This document shows, piece after piece, positions 26,610 to 34,269 of a stretch of 64,000 nt of DNA. The translations under genes and the position numbers were made by a program. Position 1 is the stretch's first letter. Each line of letters opens with the position of its first letter. Under the pieces are notes generated by a model that ran no database searches, was not told the DNA's origin, and saw only the letters and a list, made by a program, of their open reading frames with translations. Source of the DNA: Candidatus Bathyarchaeia archaeon (GTDB lineage: Archaea; Thermoproteota; Bathyarchaeia; Bathyarchaeales; Bathycorpusculaceae). Location of the stretch: the NCBI GenBank assembly GCA_030019335.1, contig JASEET010000004.1:1-64000 (forward strand). The letters are read 5' to 3'.

Positions 26610-27675
26610 ATGAATAAGAAAACTATCCTTGTTATTGCTTTTTTGGTTGTACTATCGACGGCGCTTATCTATGTAATTATAAAGGGAAGCTACTTATCTG
26701 TAACCCATGACATAGCAGTTGTTAGCGTTACCCCCTCTGAGACTGAGATTTATACTGGAAACATTGTCAACATCACCGTCATCATAAAGAATGAAGGAAG
26801 TCAAACTGAAACTTTCAATGTAACTTCATACCACAACAACATTGTCATAGAAACCCAAACAGTTACCAGTCTTGTCGATCGATCGATCGATCGTGAGAGT
26901 GAAACCAACAGAAATAGCAACGCTCTATGTCAATCCTTTTATGAGCATGGCGGGAGTCGGGCAGAACTTTACGATTAACATAAACATTTCCGGTGTTGTG
27001 GACCTTTACGGGTGGGAGTTCAAATTGAGATGGAACTCCACTCTTTTGGATGCCGTTAATGTTGTTGAGGGGTCTTTTCTCAAGCAAGGCGGCAATACTC
27101 TTTTCATTACGCCTACAATAAACAACACGGAGGGCTACATGATCGTTGACTGTACGCTTTTAGGAGACATCCCGGGAGTAAGTGGCAACGGAACACTAGC
27201 AACCGTTGAATTTCATGTTAAAACCGTTGGAGAATGCACATTAGACCTTTATGACACTATCCTCGTGAGCTCAGCTGAACAGCCAATCCCGCATACAGCC
27301 ATTGACGGTTACTACTACACGTTAGTGCGTGATGTTGCTGTTATAAACCTTGTAGCCTCGGCGACGACAGTTAACGTAACGGTTGAAAACCAAGGCAATC
27401 AGTATACAGAAACTTTCAACGTCAGCACATACTACACCCTTCTAACTGATCCATTAATTGGAACCCAAACTGTAACCTTGGAGCCTGGAGCAAACGCCAC
27501 GTTAGTCTTCACGTGGACGCCCCCCACTTGTGGAAGATATGAGATACACGCTGAAGCAAGTATAGTTCCTGGCGAGGTTGATACAACAGATAACGTCCGC
27601 ACACTTATCATATATATCAGTGGCGGGAGTTCAGGTGGGTCTAGTGTCGGTGGATGTAGAGGAATGTTGCAGTAA
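26610..27675 (+). pseudogene. Cohesin/CARDB surface protein split at a TCGA microsatellite; possible phase-variable gene
   Basis: The first part (ATG 26610) has a signal anchor TILVIAFLVVLSTALIYVII and a CARDB-like beginning (HDIAVVSVTPSETEIYTGN). It runs into a 19-base TCGA repeat and then out of frame. The second part continues in the +1 frame: ATLYVNPFMSMAGVGQNFT cohesin-like module, NIPGVSGNG-type loop, then CARDB and a Gly/Ser end (GGSSGGSSVGGCRGMLQ). Loss of one 4-base unit, or gain of two, joins both parts cleanly into about 354 residues. The gene is therefore OFF as read here, and either a contingency locus or a pseudogene. Confidence 0.8.
26875..26893 (+). repeat. Tetranucleotide microsatellite (TCGA)4.75 inside a surface-protein gene
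   Basis: 19 bases, tcga x4 plus tcg, exactly where the two reading frames of the cohesin/CARDB gene diverge. Each unit change shifts the frame by one. Confidence 0.9.
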
Positions 27676-27731
27676 AACAAAGTTTAGACTCTTTAACTCT
27701 TTATAGAAGGTTAGCGGGCGCTTCAGTTTGC

Positions 27732-28075
27732 TTAGGGAATGTATGGTAGTTCAACTGTTACTTTGTGGTCATAAGATTTTTTCGGAACGTTCTCTGCAAA
27801 AATTATTATGGTAATGGTGTAGTTTCGGGTGTAATTATACTCGAGACTGTTATGGTCAGGGTTTATTTTGTTTTTCTCCTACTTCAAGCTTGGTAAGGTT
27901 TCTGTCATATTTGTTCGTTCCGCTTTGGGATATTGTAAAGCCCGTTGGTGCTGTCAAACTCATGGTAACATTTTTCGCTCCCGATTTTCTTCCCAATGCC
28001 TCCGATAGAATCGCCTGCTGTACATTCTGACCCTCAATTTCGCCGTCTCAAGAGAGGGTTGTTCGTCCGCCATTC
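27732..28075 (-). pseudogene. Remnant of a secreted beta-sandwich protein
   Basis: On the minus strand one frame gives KNVTMSLTAPTGFTISQSG and ends in a TGA. The next frame continues INPDHNSLEYNYTRNYTI...DHKVTVELPYIP and stops. The two fit together as the end of a secreted CARDB/Ig-like protein with one frameshift and no intact start. It lies downstream of the DUF5305-like pseudogene in the same orientation. Confidence 0.55.
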
Positions 28076-28099
28076 AGCCGTTCCACCTTGATGGGTTTG

Positions 28100-29143
28100 T
28101 TAAGCCTTTGTTGTGTATTGGTATTTTGTGTTGTTGTCAATTATGTAGAAGATGTGTTCTTTTCCGTCTGTTGCGTGCAGTATTGGTCTTGCGAGGATTT
28201 CCGCTGTTTTTGCGAGGCCTTCAAGCGTTTCCATGTTTATTGTTGTTTCTGTTTCTGGTGGTTTCTGCGTTGTTCTGGCTATTAGCTCCTTGTATGGGGC
28301 CATGAGCTTTTCTATGACCTTTGCGGGAGGGGCTGCTGGCTTGTATCTGATGTACAGGAATGCTGAGATTGCGAGGGCTATCGCTGTTGATGCCGTCGCC
28401 ATGTAAGAGAGTGTTCTTTGAAATCCTACTCCTGGCAGCGGGATTTGGTGTGTTTCTGTTATTTCGCCGGGTTTTGTCTGCTGTGGGTTTTCGATGGCTA
28501 TGTAGTTGCCCTTTTCAGCCTCTGTTTTGAACGCTACAGTTAGCTCTGGGGTGAAGGCTTCGTCTATGGTTTTGACCGTGGTTTGTGTGGTTACGTTGGC
28601 TACCACGTGGATCTTTGGTTTTATGTTTATGTTGTATGTTGTGGAGCGGGTTCCGGTTTCTTTGTCAATAATATCGATGATTTCTTTTATTTTTGTGCCG
28701 TTAATTTGCATGCTGAAGTTTAAGGCGCCGCTTAGTCGAAGGATTTCCTGAGCCTCAGTGCTTGACAGTGTTTTTGGGGGCCATTTCCCAGGTGATTCAA
28801 GCAGTATGGCGATTTCTGGGTGTATTATGGCGATTGAGGGTTTTGGGTCGCATTTGAACGTGTATGTGAAGGTTAGGTTTATCTGGTTTACTATGGCTGT
28901 GTAGAGGGTGCCTTCGCCCGGTGTTAATGTTGTTTTGTTGTAGATTATGTTTGGCTTAAGCTCGGCTATATAGTCATATGTTCCCGCGTGCTGATATGTG
29001 CACAGAGTTTCTGTTTGGGTTTCAGATGTTGGAAGCTGATGCGTGTAATAAATGCTTAGGGCTGATATGGCGGCTGAACATGCAAATATTATGAGCAGGA
29101 TTTTTGCGATTTATCCCACGTTGATTCGGTTAAGTCTGGGCAT
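28100..29143 (-). pseudogene. DUF5305-like membrane protein with an early in-frame stop
   Basis: From ATG 29141-29143 the frame reads MPRLNRINVG and meets TAA at 29113-29111. It then stays open for the rest of the protein: hydrophobic IAKILLIIFACSAAISAL, an extracellular region (TPGEGTLYTAIVNQINLT, TSTxxxYNINIKPKI), one transmembrane helix (TLSYMATASTAIALAISAF) and a cytoplasmic tail. This is the layout of the archaeal DUF5305 family, often found with exported or signal-peptidase-linked proteins. No alternative start lies near the stop. It is either a single nonsense mutation or a base-call error. Confidence 0.75.
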
Positions 29144-29226
29144 GATTTAGCCTCAGTTTTTCTGATGTCATTTAAAGGTGTCGTTTGTTAAATAAAAAGC
29201 ATATTCTAATGTTGAATATGTTTCGT
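29141..29226 (-). promoter_or_regulatory. Promoter region copy 1 with palindromic operator CATATTC-N7-GAATATG
   Basis: The minus strand carries an inverted repeat at 29200-29220, then an AT-rich TATA-like cttttTATTTAA, then the ATG of the DUF5305-like gene at 29143. Nearly the same 85 bases recur at 30021-30105. The palindrome arms are identical in both copies while the 7-base spacer differs, which suggests protein binding. Confidence 0.65.
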
Positions 29227-29276
29227 GGTTTGGCTGTCGAGTTGATACGACAAAACAATAATTGCAAGGATTATTT

Positions 29277-29732
29277 CTAAAGAAGGCTTTCAGGTTGAAT
29301 TCTTTTCACATATGGAATTTTATCGAAGTCTTTGTCATAGCTTATTATATTCTCTATTCTGTTTTCTTTCATGGCTTGCAAAGCTAACGCGTCATCAAAG
29401 TCTAAGTCATAATTTTTCATGTGATTTGTAGCCACGATTCTGTCTAATAACGAGGAGAAGTGGACGCGGAGTCCCTTATAGCCAAGGAGACTTGAAAGAA
29501 GCGTTCTAATTTCACCCCACTTCTTCCCATAGTTTTCCATGATGATCACAATAGTATCAATAGCGAAATCGACAAGTAGACCCTCCAGTTCCCCGAGATG
29601 AAATTTTCTGAGAACCCTTTCACAAACATCAGCTTTTTTCTGCTCTAATTCTACTTCGAGGAAAACGTTGGCATCCACCAGATATTTAGCCTTTTGTAAT
29701 TGCTTTGACTGCCCTAATTTTTCTGGCTTCAT
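29277..29732 (-). CDS. PIN-domain toxin (VapC-like)
   Basis: This 151-residue predicted ribonuclease has acidic residues in KYLVDANVFLEVELEQ, in DFAIDTIVIIMENYG and in DLDFDDALALQAM/ISYDKDFDKI, the pattern of PIN nucleases. It overlaps the 3' end of the upstream antitoxin gene by 47 bases. The first ~13 residues may not be translated. As a VapC it would cleave RNA until bound by its partner. Confidence 0.85.
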   Translation of the reverse strand: MKPEKLGQSKQLQKAKYLVDANVFLEVELEQKKADVCERVLRKFHLGELEGLLVDFAIDTIVIIMENYGKKWGEIRTLLSSLLGYKGLRVHFSSLLDRIVATNHMKNYDLDFDDALALQAMKENRIENIISYDKDFDKIPYVKRIQPESLL

Positions 29733-29967
29733 GTTGAAGTTCTACTCCACTTTTCTTTATGCCGGCAAGCATACCTCTAATTGCGCCTACAGGGTCTTCA
29801 GGAACATTAACTTCTTTAAGCATAGCTTCATGCCGCATCATCCACCGCAGAAACGCCTCTTCAGCTGCCTTGCTAAGAGAACCTTTCCCATACCCGTAAA
29901 CCATCATTGCCAGCCGTCTAAACTTTTCCTCAACCTCATCGCGCACGTAAACTTTAATCCCAGCCAT
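29686..29967 (-). CDS. Antitoxin partner of the PIN toxin
   Basis: About 93 residues from MAGIKVYVRDEVEEKFRRL (an upstream Met adds four). The N-terminus looks like a ribbon-helix-helix strand and helix. The middle, GYGKGSLSKAAEEAFLRWM, is typical of archaeal VapB-like proteins. The C-terminal ~30 residues would neutralise the toxin. The pair is read from promoter copy 2 (30021-30105). Confidence 0.75.
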   Translation of the reverse strand: MAGIKVYVRDEVEEKFRRLAMMVYGYGKGSLSKAAEEAFLRWMMRHEAMLKEVNVPEDPVGAIRGMLAGIKKSGVELQHEARKIRAVKAITKG

Positions 29968-30020
29968 CCTAAGCACCAAAATATTCCAAAAGAAACAAAG
30001 ATATAAAATCCTTTAGGTAG

Positions 30021-30105
30021 CATGATTTAGCCTCAGGTTCTGGCTGTTACTTGGGGATGTTGTTTGTTAAATAAAAAGCATATTCTATTGCTGAATATGT
30101 TTCGG
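30021..30105 (-). promoter_or_regulatory. Promoter region copy 2 upstream of the toxin-antitoxin pair
   Basis: This is a direct repeat of 29141-29226. The palindrome CATATTC-N7-GAATATG is at 30079-30099 with a TATA-like stretch downstream on the minus strand. The two copies flank the toxin-antitoxin pair, so a duplication or insertion between promoter copies is likely. Confidence 0.65.
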
Positions 30106-30373
30106 ATTTGAGCAGGCAAAAGATATGTCTCCACTGCTTTATGATGGCATATTCCTTTACTTTTTTGAAACCATCTCTGCATCTATGTCCTTGAGGACGG
30201 ATATGAGGTTTGTTGCTCTGTTGGGTTTTGGTTTATCTTTGCCTTTAACGTGTTTATGATGTGGGAAATTGTTCTATTTTGTGATGAGTTCTCCTTCGGT
30301 TTGCCATTGAAAGCGATACCTCAACTGTTTGTTTCCTTGGGTTTTTGAGTTTGGTTCTATTTCTTGATGAATA

Positions 30374-30830
30374 CTACCTTGTCACTTTCGAAAAGGATGT
30401 TGAAACGTTTAGTATGTCTGTTCTGCCTAAAAGGTAGGGTATGTTCTCCCTTTCGGCGAACCCAGCCCTTATCTCAAATTCTTCGTCTCCAATTCTTACT
30501 GTGATTTTATGGATGAAGATTTTTATTTCCTCTCCACCCACTCCTGTAACCACGCTTTCTTGTCCATTTTGAAGCTTTAAACCAAGTATCTCACAGACCG
30601 ATCTTGCTAGGATTGTTATGTCGGCCCCAGAATCGGCGTAGGGCGATACTTGGAACCATTCCCCTCTCTTGTTCTAAGATACATTTCAACAACTGGTCTG
30701 TATACGTATCCAAAAATGCTAGAAGGTTCTTTCTTGTATGGGAAGGAGAGTCTCAAAGGATCAGCGTCTCGCCTAAACCCTCTCAGAAATGGATGGTGCT
30801 CCGAGACCCGAAAGAAAAAGAGTCCATTGA
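30374..30830 (-). pseudogene. Retropepsin-like aspartic protease remnant
   Basis: The minus strand reads LRLSFPYKKEPS...GYVYRPVVEMYLRTREG in one frame. It continues in another as EWFQVSPYADSGADITILA...EERENIPYLLGRTDIL. ADSGADITIL is the DSGA active-site motif of single-domain retropepsin-like proteases. The frame is lost at a GGGG run near 30660, where one more G would restore it. No clear start is seen. About 250 bases downstream of it (30106-30373) hold no recognisable gene. Confidence 0.65.
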
Positions 30831-30866
30831 GTTGAAAGACAGCTTAGTAGATAGGGTTTAGGTTTA

Positions 30867-31127
30867 GGGGAAGCCTACTCTATAGCATTAGCTAAAGAAT
30901 TGGAGACGATATTTTTGGCCAACGATAAACAAGCAATCGAAGCTGCTAAAGAATATGGAATAGAAACAAGATGGTTCACTGAAATCCTACACGACGCTTT
31001 GAAAGGCAACTACATAAAAACCGTTGAGGAATATGTCAAAACTTTAGATGCTTGCATAAAAGAAGGTTTATACCTGAGCAAAAGGCAAAGAGAAAAAGCC
31101 ATACAACAAGCATATAGCGTAAGATAG
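30867..31127 (+). pseudogene. C-terminal remnant of a PIN-like (DUF3368-type) protein
   Basis: The frame opens after two stops and reads GEAYSIALAKELETIFLAND, EAAKEYGIETRWFTEIL and ends QREKAIQQAYSVR. GEAxxIALA...LAND is the C-terminal half of DUF3368-like PIN toxins. The N-terminal half with the first acidic residue is missing. A Met at 30900 could start a 75-aa piece, but activity is unlikely. Confidence 0.6.
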
Positions 31128-31281
31128 CCTACCACCGCTGAAGAATGTGGGCTTCCCACTCATTAAGCCTTCCATCAGGTTAAACACAAAGCAGAAAACA
31201 AAGGAAAAGACATAGAGTAAGAGCTGCAAAGAATCCACCAAAAATACGGACAAATCAGAAAAACAAACCCAAAATAAAGCC

Positions 31282-31404
31282 TTAATCTTTTGGCTCGTAG
31301 TGTGGACACGTTTCGTATTCCGCTGGTGAATCACAGAATTTTCTGAGTTTTAGACACCATGAAATCCGTTTAGCTCACTACATACAACGCCTTTTAGCTG
31401 TCAT
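31282..31404 (-). pseudogene. Small Cys-rich protein with two adjacent in-frame stops
   Basis: ATG 31404, preceded by GGGTGAAAG, starts MTAKRRCM, then TAG TGA, then AKRISWCLKLRKFCDSPAEY and ETCPHYEPKD. The ending WC...P.E...C..Y.PK parallels small Cys protein A near 48.8 and 54.1 kb. It is preceded by the same GCGTGCACGC promoter repeat found before a copy of protein B. Confidence 0.5.
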
Positions 31405-31450
31405 CTTTCACCCTACTCATTTAGACCTTCCACATTAATCAGCACTATAA

Positions 31451-31515
31451 AACTTCCACTTTTAGGTTTTTGTGTGCGTGTGTGCGTGCACGCTTCGGCG
31501 TTTAATAGTCTCTTT
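31451..31515 (-). repeat. Promoter-like repeat with palindrome GCGTGCACGC, copy 1
   Basis: About 65 bases, closely matched at 36211-36267. It contains an alternating TG/CG tract and the perfect 10-base palindrome at 31484-31493. It lies upstream, on the minus strand, of the Cys-rich pseudogene. Confidence 0.6.
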
Positions 31516-31535
31516 GTTTCTTTATGAGTCATGTT

Positions 31536-31982
31536 TTATCTCTCTGAAAATTCGTCATTCCAGCGCTTGCAGATTGTCCACATGAGCCTTGGCAGGTTTA
31601 AGCCGTCTGGCGGTCTTTTTGGAATAGGCTGCCGCACAAGAACATACTTCTCTCGGACAACGAACGATTTCACATCAAAATCTTGCTTCTCGCCAAACCT
31701 CTGCTCAATCGTTATCAGTCCCAACGTTAACAGCGGCTTGCGAATCTGACGGTAAAAACTTGTCCGCCTATACTTGAAGCCTTTCTCAATTCTTCCAGCC
31801 TCCAAATCCCATGCAAACTGACTTAGTTCACTGCGGGTGCATGCGCCACGCTGTTTAAGCCAGTCAAGAAACAATCTGCAAGCACGCTGAGTTTTATTAC
31901 GCGTGAAAAGAAGCTCGCAAATATCCTCTTCACTTGGAATAAGCTGCATCTTTGCTTTTCTGGTCAAACCCCTGAGGCCCAT
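31536..31982 (-). CDS. Hypothetical protein, probable winged-helix fold
   Basis: 148 aa, basic. The middle looks like a winged helix: ACRLFLDWLKQRGACTRSEL, SQFAWDLEAGRIEKGFKYRR and PLLTLGLITIEQRFG. The C-terminus is basic and Trp-containing. No membrane segment. I do not recognise the family; it looks like a DNA-binding accessory protein. Confidence 0.6.
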   Translation of the reverse strand: MGLRGLTRKAKMQLIPSEEDICELLFTRNKTQRACRLFLDWLKQRGACTRSELSQFAWDLEAGRIEKGFKYRRTSFYRQIRKPLLTLGLITIEQRFGEKQDFDVKSFVVREKYVLVRQPIPKRPPDGLNLPRLMWTICKRWNDEFSER

Positions 31983-32092
31983 GTCAAAACCCTCATTCCA
32001 CGCGGAAAACTAGGAAGTTGAGGGAACAACGCAACTCAATATCACTAAAAGATTTCAATGCTAAGAACCTACATAAGTTGGTAAAAAAGTTG

Positions 32093-32389
32093 TCATTCAT
32101 TTCTATCTTGGCTCTCCAAAATTTTTAGGAAGCTTGTTTTAAGCCCGATTTTCCAGTAGCCCTCAATGTCCGAGCGATAAAGGTATATTACGTTGTCCTG
32201 CCTCAGATTTTTCAATGCCTCCAGAACTTCGCCCGGATTTGCCCCGAGCTTCTCTGAAAGCTCAAACTGGCTTTTAACCAGGACAAATTTGCAGCCTGTC
32301 TCATTATAATGGTCCACCAACACTTCTACTACTTCTCTTTCCACACGATCTAAGCCTGAATTTTGAAGCGCATTAAAGCGTAAAAGCAA
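32093..32389 (-). CDS. Hypothetical small helix-turn-helix protein
   Basis: 98 aa. VEREVVEVLVDHYNETG, then KSQFELSEKLGANPGEVLEAL and LRQDNVIYLYRSD read as a MarR-like winged helix. It is divergent from a PIN-domain gene 53 bases away, which it could regulate. Confidence 0.6.
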   Translation of the reverse strand: MLLRFNALQNSGLDRVEREVVEVLVDHYNETGCKFVLVKSQFELSEKLGANPGEVLEALKNLRQDNVIYLYRSDIEGYWKIGLKTSFLKILESQDRNE

Positions 32390-32441
32390 TAAGCGTAGAG
32401 ATAGAATGGCAATGGGTGCATATCGTGGATGCGTATAGTTT

Positions 32442-32921
32442 ATGGTTCGAGTTTATTTGGAGCTTTCCGCATTAATAGCCTTAGCTAACCCGCTTGATTT
32501 ATTTCATAACCAAACAAAGGAGTTCTTAGATAGAATCAAGCGTCTCGGCTTTGAGCTGATATCGTGTAAGCAGGCTATAGAAATGGACTTAGCCATAGGG
32601 GTAGCCAAGAGACCGTTAAGAGTGGCTGATGCGCTCAGAATATTAGAGGTAATAGATGCCTATGGAATCAAGCTTCTAAGCCTGCATTCAAGAACCCTGC
32701 TTTTGCTCGTTAACGAGTATTTGAAGGAGACCTCACTAAAGATAGGCGACTTATTGCACTACGCTGGAGCAACCTTTTTGAATGCGGAATATCTTGCCTC
32801 ATGGAACACAGACGACTTTAACTCGCGCTTCGAAAAATCCATAAACAAAGTCAACAAGAAGAAAAACCTAAAAACTATAAAAGTGGGCACGCCAACTATA
32901 ATTTTAGAGTGGTTACTATGA
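32442..32921 (+). CDS. PIN-domain protein (toxin candidate)
   Basis: 159 aa. The N-terminal strand is MVRVYLELSALIALANPLD (Glu in place of the usual first Asp). ISCKQAIEMDLAIGV gives the second acid and the end has ASWNTDDFNSRF, a PIN-like third acidic site. A 54-codon gene overlaps its stop by four bases, the arrangement of a toxin-antitoxin pair with the toxin first. The missing canonical first Asp leaves activity uncertain. Confidence 0.65.
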   Translation: MVRVYLELSALIALANPLDLFHNQTKEFLDRIKRLGFELISCKQAIEMDLAIGVAKRPLRVADALRILEVIDAYGIKLLSLHSRTLLLLVNEYLKETSLKIGDLLHYAGATFLNAEYLASWNTDDFNSRFEKSINKVNKKKNLKTIKVGTPTIILEWLL

Positions 32922-33082
32922 GCAGCGTCGACACGGCAAAACAGATACATGAAGACGTAGACCAAATACTGAAGGACTTAAGCATAGAGGATCAAGAAAT
33001 AGTGCTCAAAGAAGCTCACAACATAGTTGAAAGCTTGAAAAGAATAGAGCAAATAACAAGCAAAGTTAAAGCCCAAGCCTAA
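32918..33082 (+). CDS. Small helical protein overlapping the PIN gene (antitoxin candidate)
   Basis: 54 codons starting at ATG in the ATGA overlap. The sequence is strongly helical and acidic (KQIHEDVDQILKDLSIEDQE, AHNIVESLKRIEQITSK) and could form a coiled coil. Tight coupling to the PIN gene suggests that it is the partner. Too short for an assignment by family. Confidence 0.5.
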   Translation: MSSVDTAKQIHEDVDQILKDLSIEDQEIVLKEAHNIVESLKRIEQITSKVKAQA

Positions 33083-33201
33083 ACCAAATATTCTCCGAAC
33101 TGGTAACATCCGGACACTTTACGTTCTCTCATGCCTTCCCAAATGAGTGCGACTAATCGCCTCCTACCTTTTGCTGCAAACCATACACTTGACATTCCAA
33201 A

Positions 33202-33366
33202 TCAGAAAAAAGGGAGCTGCAAAAGCTTAAGCTGGGCAAGATCCAGCTTTTTCAACTCGTCTTCGCAAAGGTTAGCCTCCTGGATACTGCGAGCCTTACG
33301 CCTCTTCTGCTCCTTCAAAAGCCACTCATACAACTCTGCGTCAACGCTCTGCTGAAAAATCGGCAC
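33202..33366 (-). CDS. Small basic ORF, possibly an RHH-protein remnant
   Basis: GTG-start 54-codon frame: QQSVDAELYEWLLKEQKRRK then SIQEANLCEDELKKLDLAQ. It resembles the strand and first helix of ribbon-helix-helix proteins, but the second half does not fit, so it may be a degenerate copy. Confidence 0.35.
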   Translation of the reverse strand: MPIFQQSVDAELYEWLLKEQKRRKARSIQEANLCEDELKKLDLAQLKLLQLPFF

Positions 33367-33479
33367 GCATCAACACCAACAACTATGTTAAAGCCCAAAA
33401 ATAAAAGAAATTCTGAAACTATGCTTTAATTAAACTCTTCTTTAAGAAAACGCCGAGAAAAATAGGAACCGAGGAAGTG

Positions 33480-33659
33480 TTAGAAGGCTCGTTTTGAGGG
33501 CGGTTTTGGATGTTTGCGGCTTCTAATTATGGCTTTGAGTCCTGTGCCCTTATCCCGTTTCTTCATTTGTCTTGTTTCAAGCTTCATTATTTCTATTTCT
33601 TTTCTCCTGTTCAGATAGGCCAACACTTCGTATTTCACGTCGCCCAAGGCAAGCAACAC
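33480..33659 (-). CDS. Small basic ORF downstream of the L22e-like gene
   Basis: GTG-start 59-codon frame in the same frame as the L22e-like gene just beyond its stop: LALGDVKYEVLAYLNRRKE then KLETRQMKKRDKGTGLKAI. Protein-like composition, very basic, no known motif. Confidence 0.35.
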   Translation of the reverse strand: MLLALGDVKYEVLAYLNRRKEIEIMKLETRQMKKRDKGTGLKAIIRSRKHPKPPSKRAF

Positions 33660-33674
33660 AATTTCAGCGTCTTT

Positions 33675-33941
33675 TTACAGGCGTTGTTCAAGCTCAACCT
33701 TCCATTCGCCTTCGCTTCCGCAGAATATCGGTTTACCCTTATTCTTGGTTACTATTAGATTTTTTCCTTTGCCTTTTTTCACCTTGCCTTTTACACCGAC
33801 TTTTTGTAGGAAATCCTTAAGAAGCACCCGCAGGCATTTTCTGGAAATGGCTTCTTCGCCTTTCACTATTATTTCATTTGCGGTTGTTTCAACTTTCACG
33901 TTCGCTTTTTCTACCAGGAACATGACTAATTCTTTTATCAA
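33675..33941 (-). CDS. L22e-like ribosomal protein
   Basis: I start it at TTG 33941 (MIKELVMFLVEKANVKVE), where it overlaps the stop of the preceding small ORF by TTGA. The 88-residue protein has the L22e layout: helix FLVEKANVKVETTANEIIVK, then GEEAISRKCLRVLLKDFLQK, then a basic strand region (GKVKKGKGKNLIVTKNKG). Eukaryotic L22e has the same helix-strand-SKRYLKYLTKKYL order. L22e-type proteins are known from a few archaeal lineages including Asgard and Bathyarchaeota. The C-terminal 15 residues look unrelated. Assignment is by eye. Confidence 0.55.
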   Translation of the reverse strand: MIKELVMFLVEKANVKVETTANEIIVKGEEAISRKCLRVLLKDFLQKVGVKGKVKKGKGKNLIVTKNKGKPIFCGSEGEWKVELEQRL

Positions 33942-34078
33942 GTTGCTGCTGACTTTTTGCTCGTGGGTTTCAAGTGTTTGAAGGTTGAGGATTTGCTGTT
34001 CACCTCGCTTATTAGGACGTCGGCATCTTTGCATAGACGAATAAAATCATCGAAGGTGAAAAACTTCCGTTCAGTCAT
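33938..34078 (-). CDS. Small ORF translationally coupled to the L22e-like gene
   Basis: 46 codons from ATG 34078 with GGTGAGA upstream and a TATA-like cttttataatattt further up. It reads MTERKFFTFDDFIRLCKDAD, then VLISEVNSKSSTFKHL. No motif recognised. The TTGA overlap suggests coupling to the next gene. Confidence 0.45.
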   Translation of the reverse strand: MTERKFFTFDDFIRLCKDADVLISEVNSKSSTFKHLKPTSKKSAAT

Positions 34079-34269
34079 CTCAATCTCACCTAAAAATATT
34101 ATAAAAGGATTGACTTTTTAGACTTCTTATTCAGTAAGTCTTCCGCTCTCTGTGGTTGTATTTTCTTCTTGAGAATATTACAGTGTAAGAATAATTGATT
34201 TTAGATGTTCCTCGTTCTAGTCTTTTGATATGGGGGATGAGTGATTCACTCACATTTGGAGAGGGCTAG

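Noticed and set aside
26863-26893. TCGA repeat as a restriction-site cluster or assembly slip
   Set aside because: Assembly slip cannot be excluded, but the exact frame arithmetic made it worth reporting as a possible contingency locus instead.
30855-30872. gggtttaggtttagggg resembles a telomeric TTTAGGG repeat
   Set aside because: Only two and a half units in a circular-genome archaeon, inside a decayed gene; chance.
31140-31190. gaatgtgggcttcccactc resembles the right end of IS200/IS605-type elements
   Set aside because: No TnpA or TnpB remnant adjacent; similarity too short.
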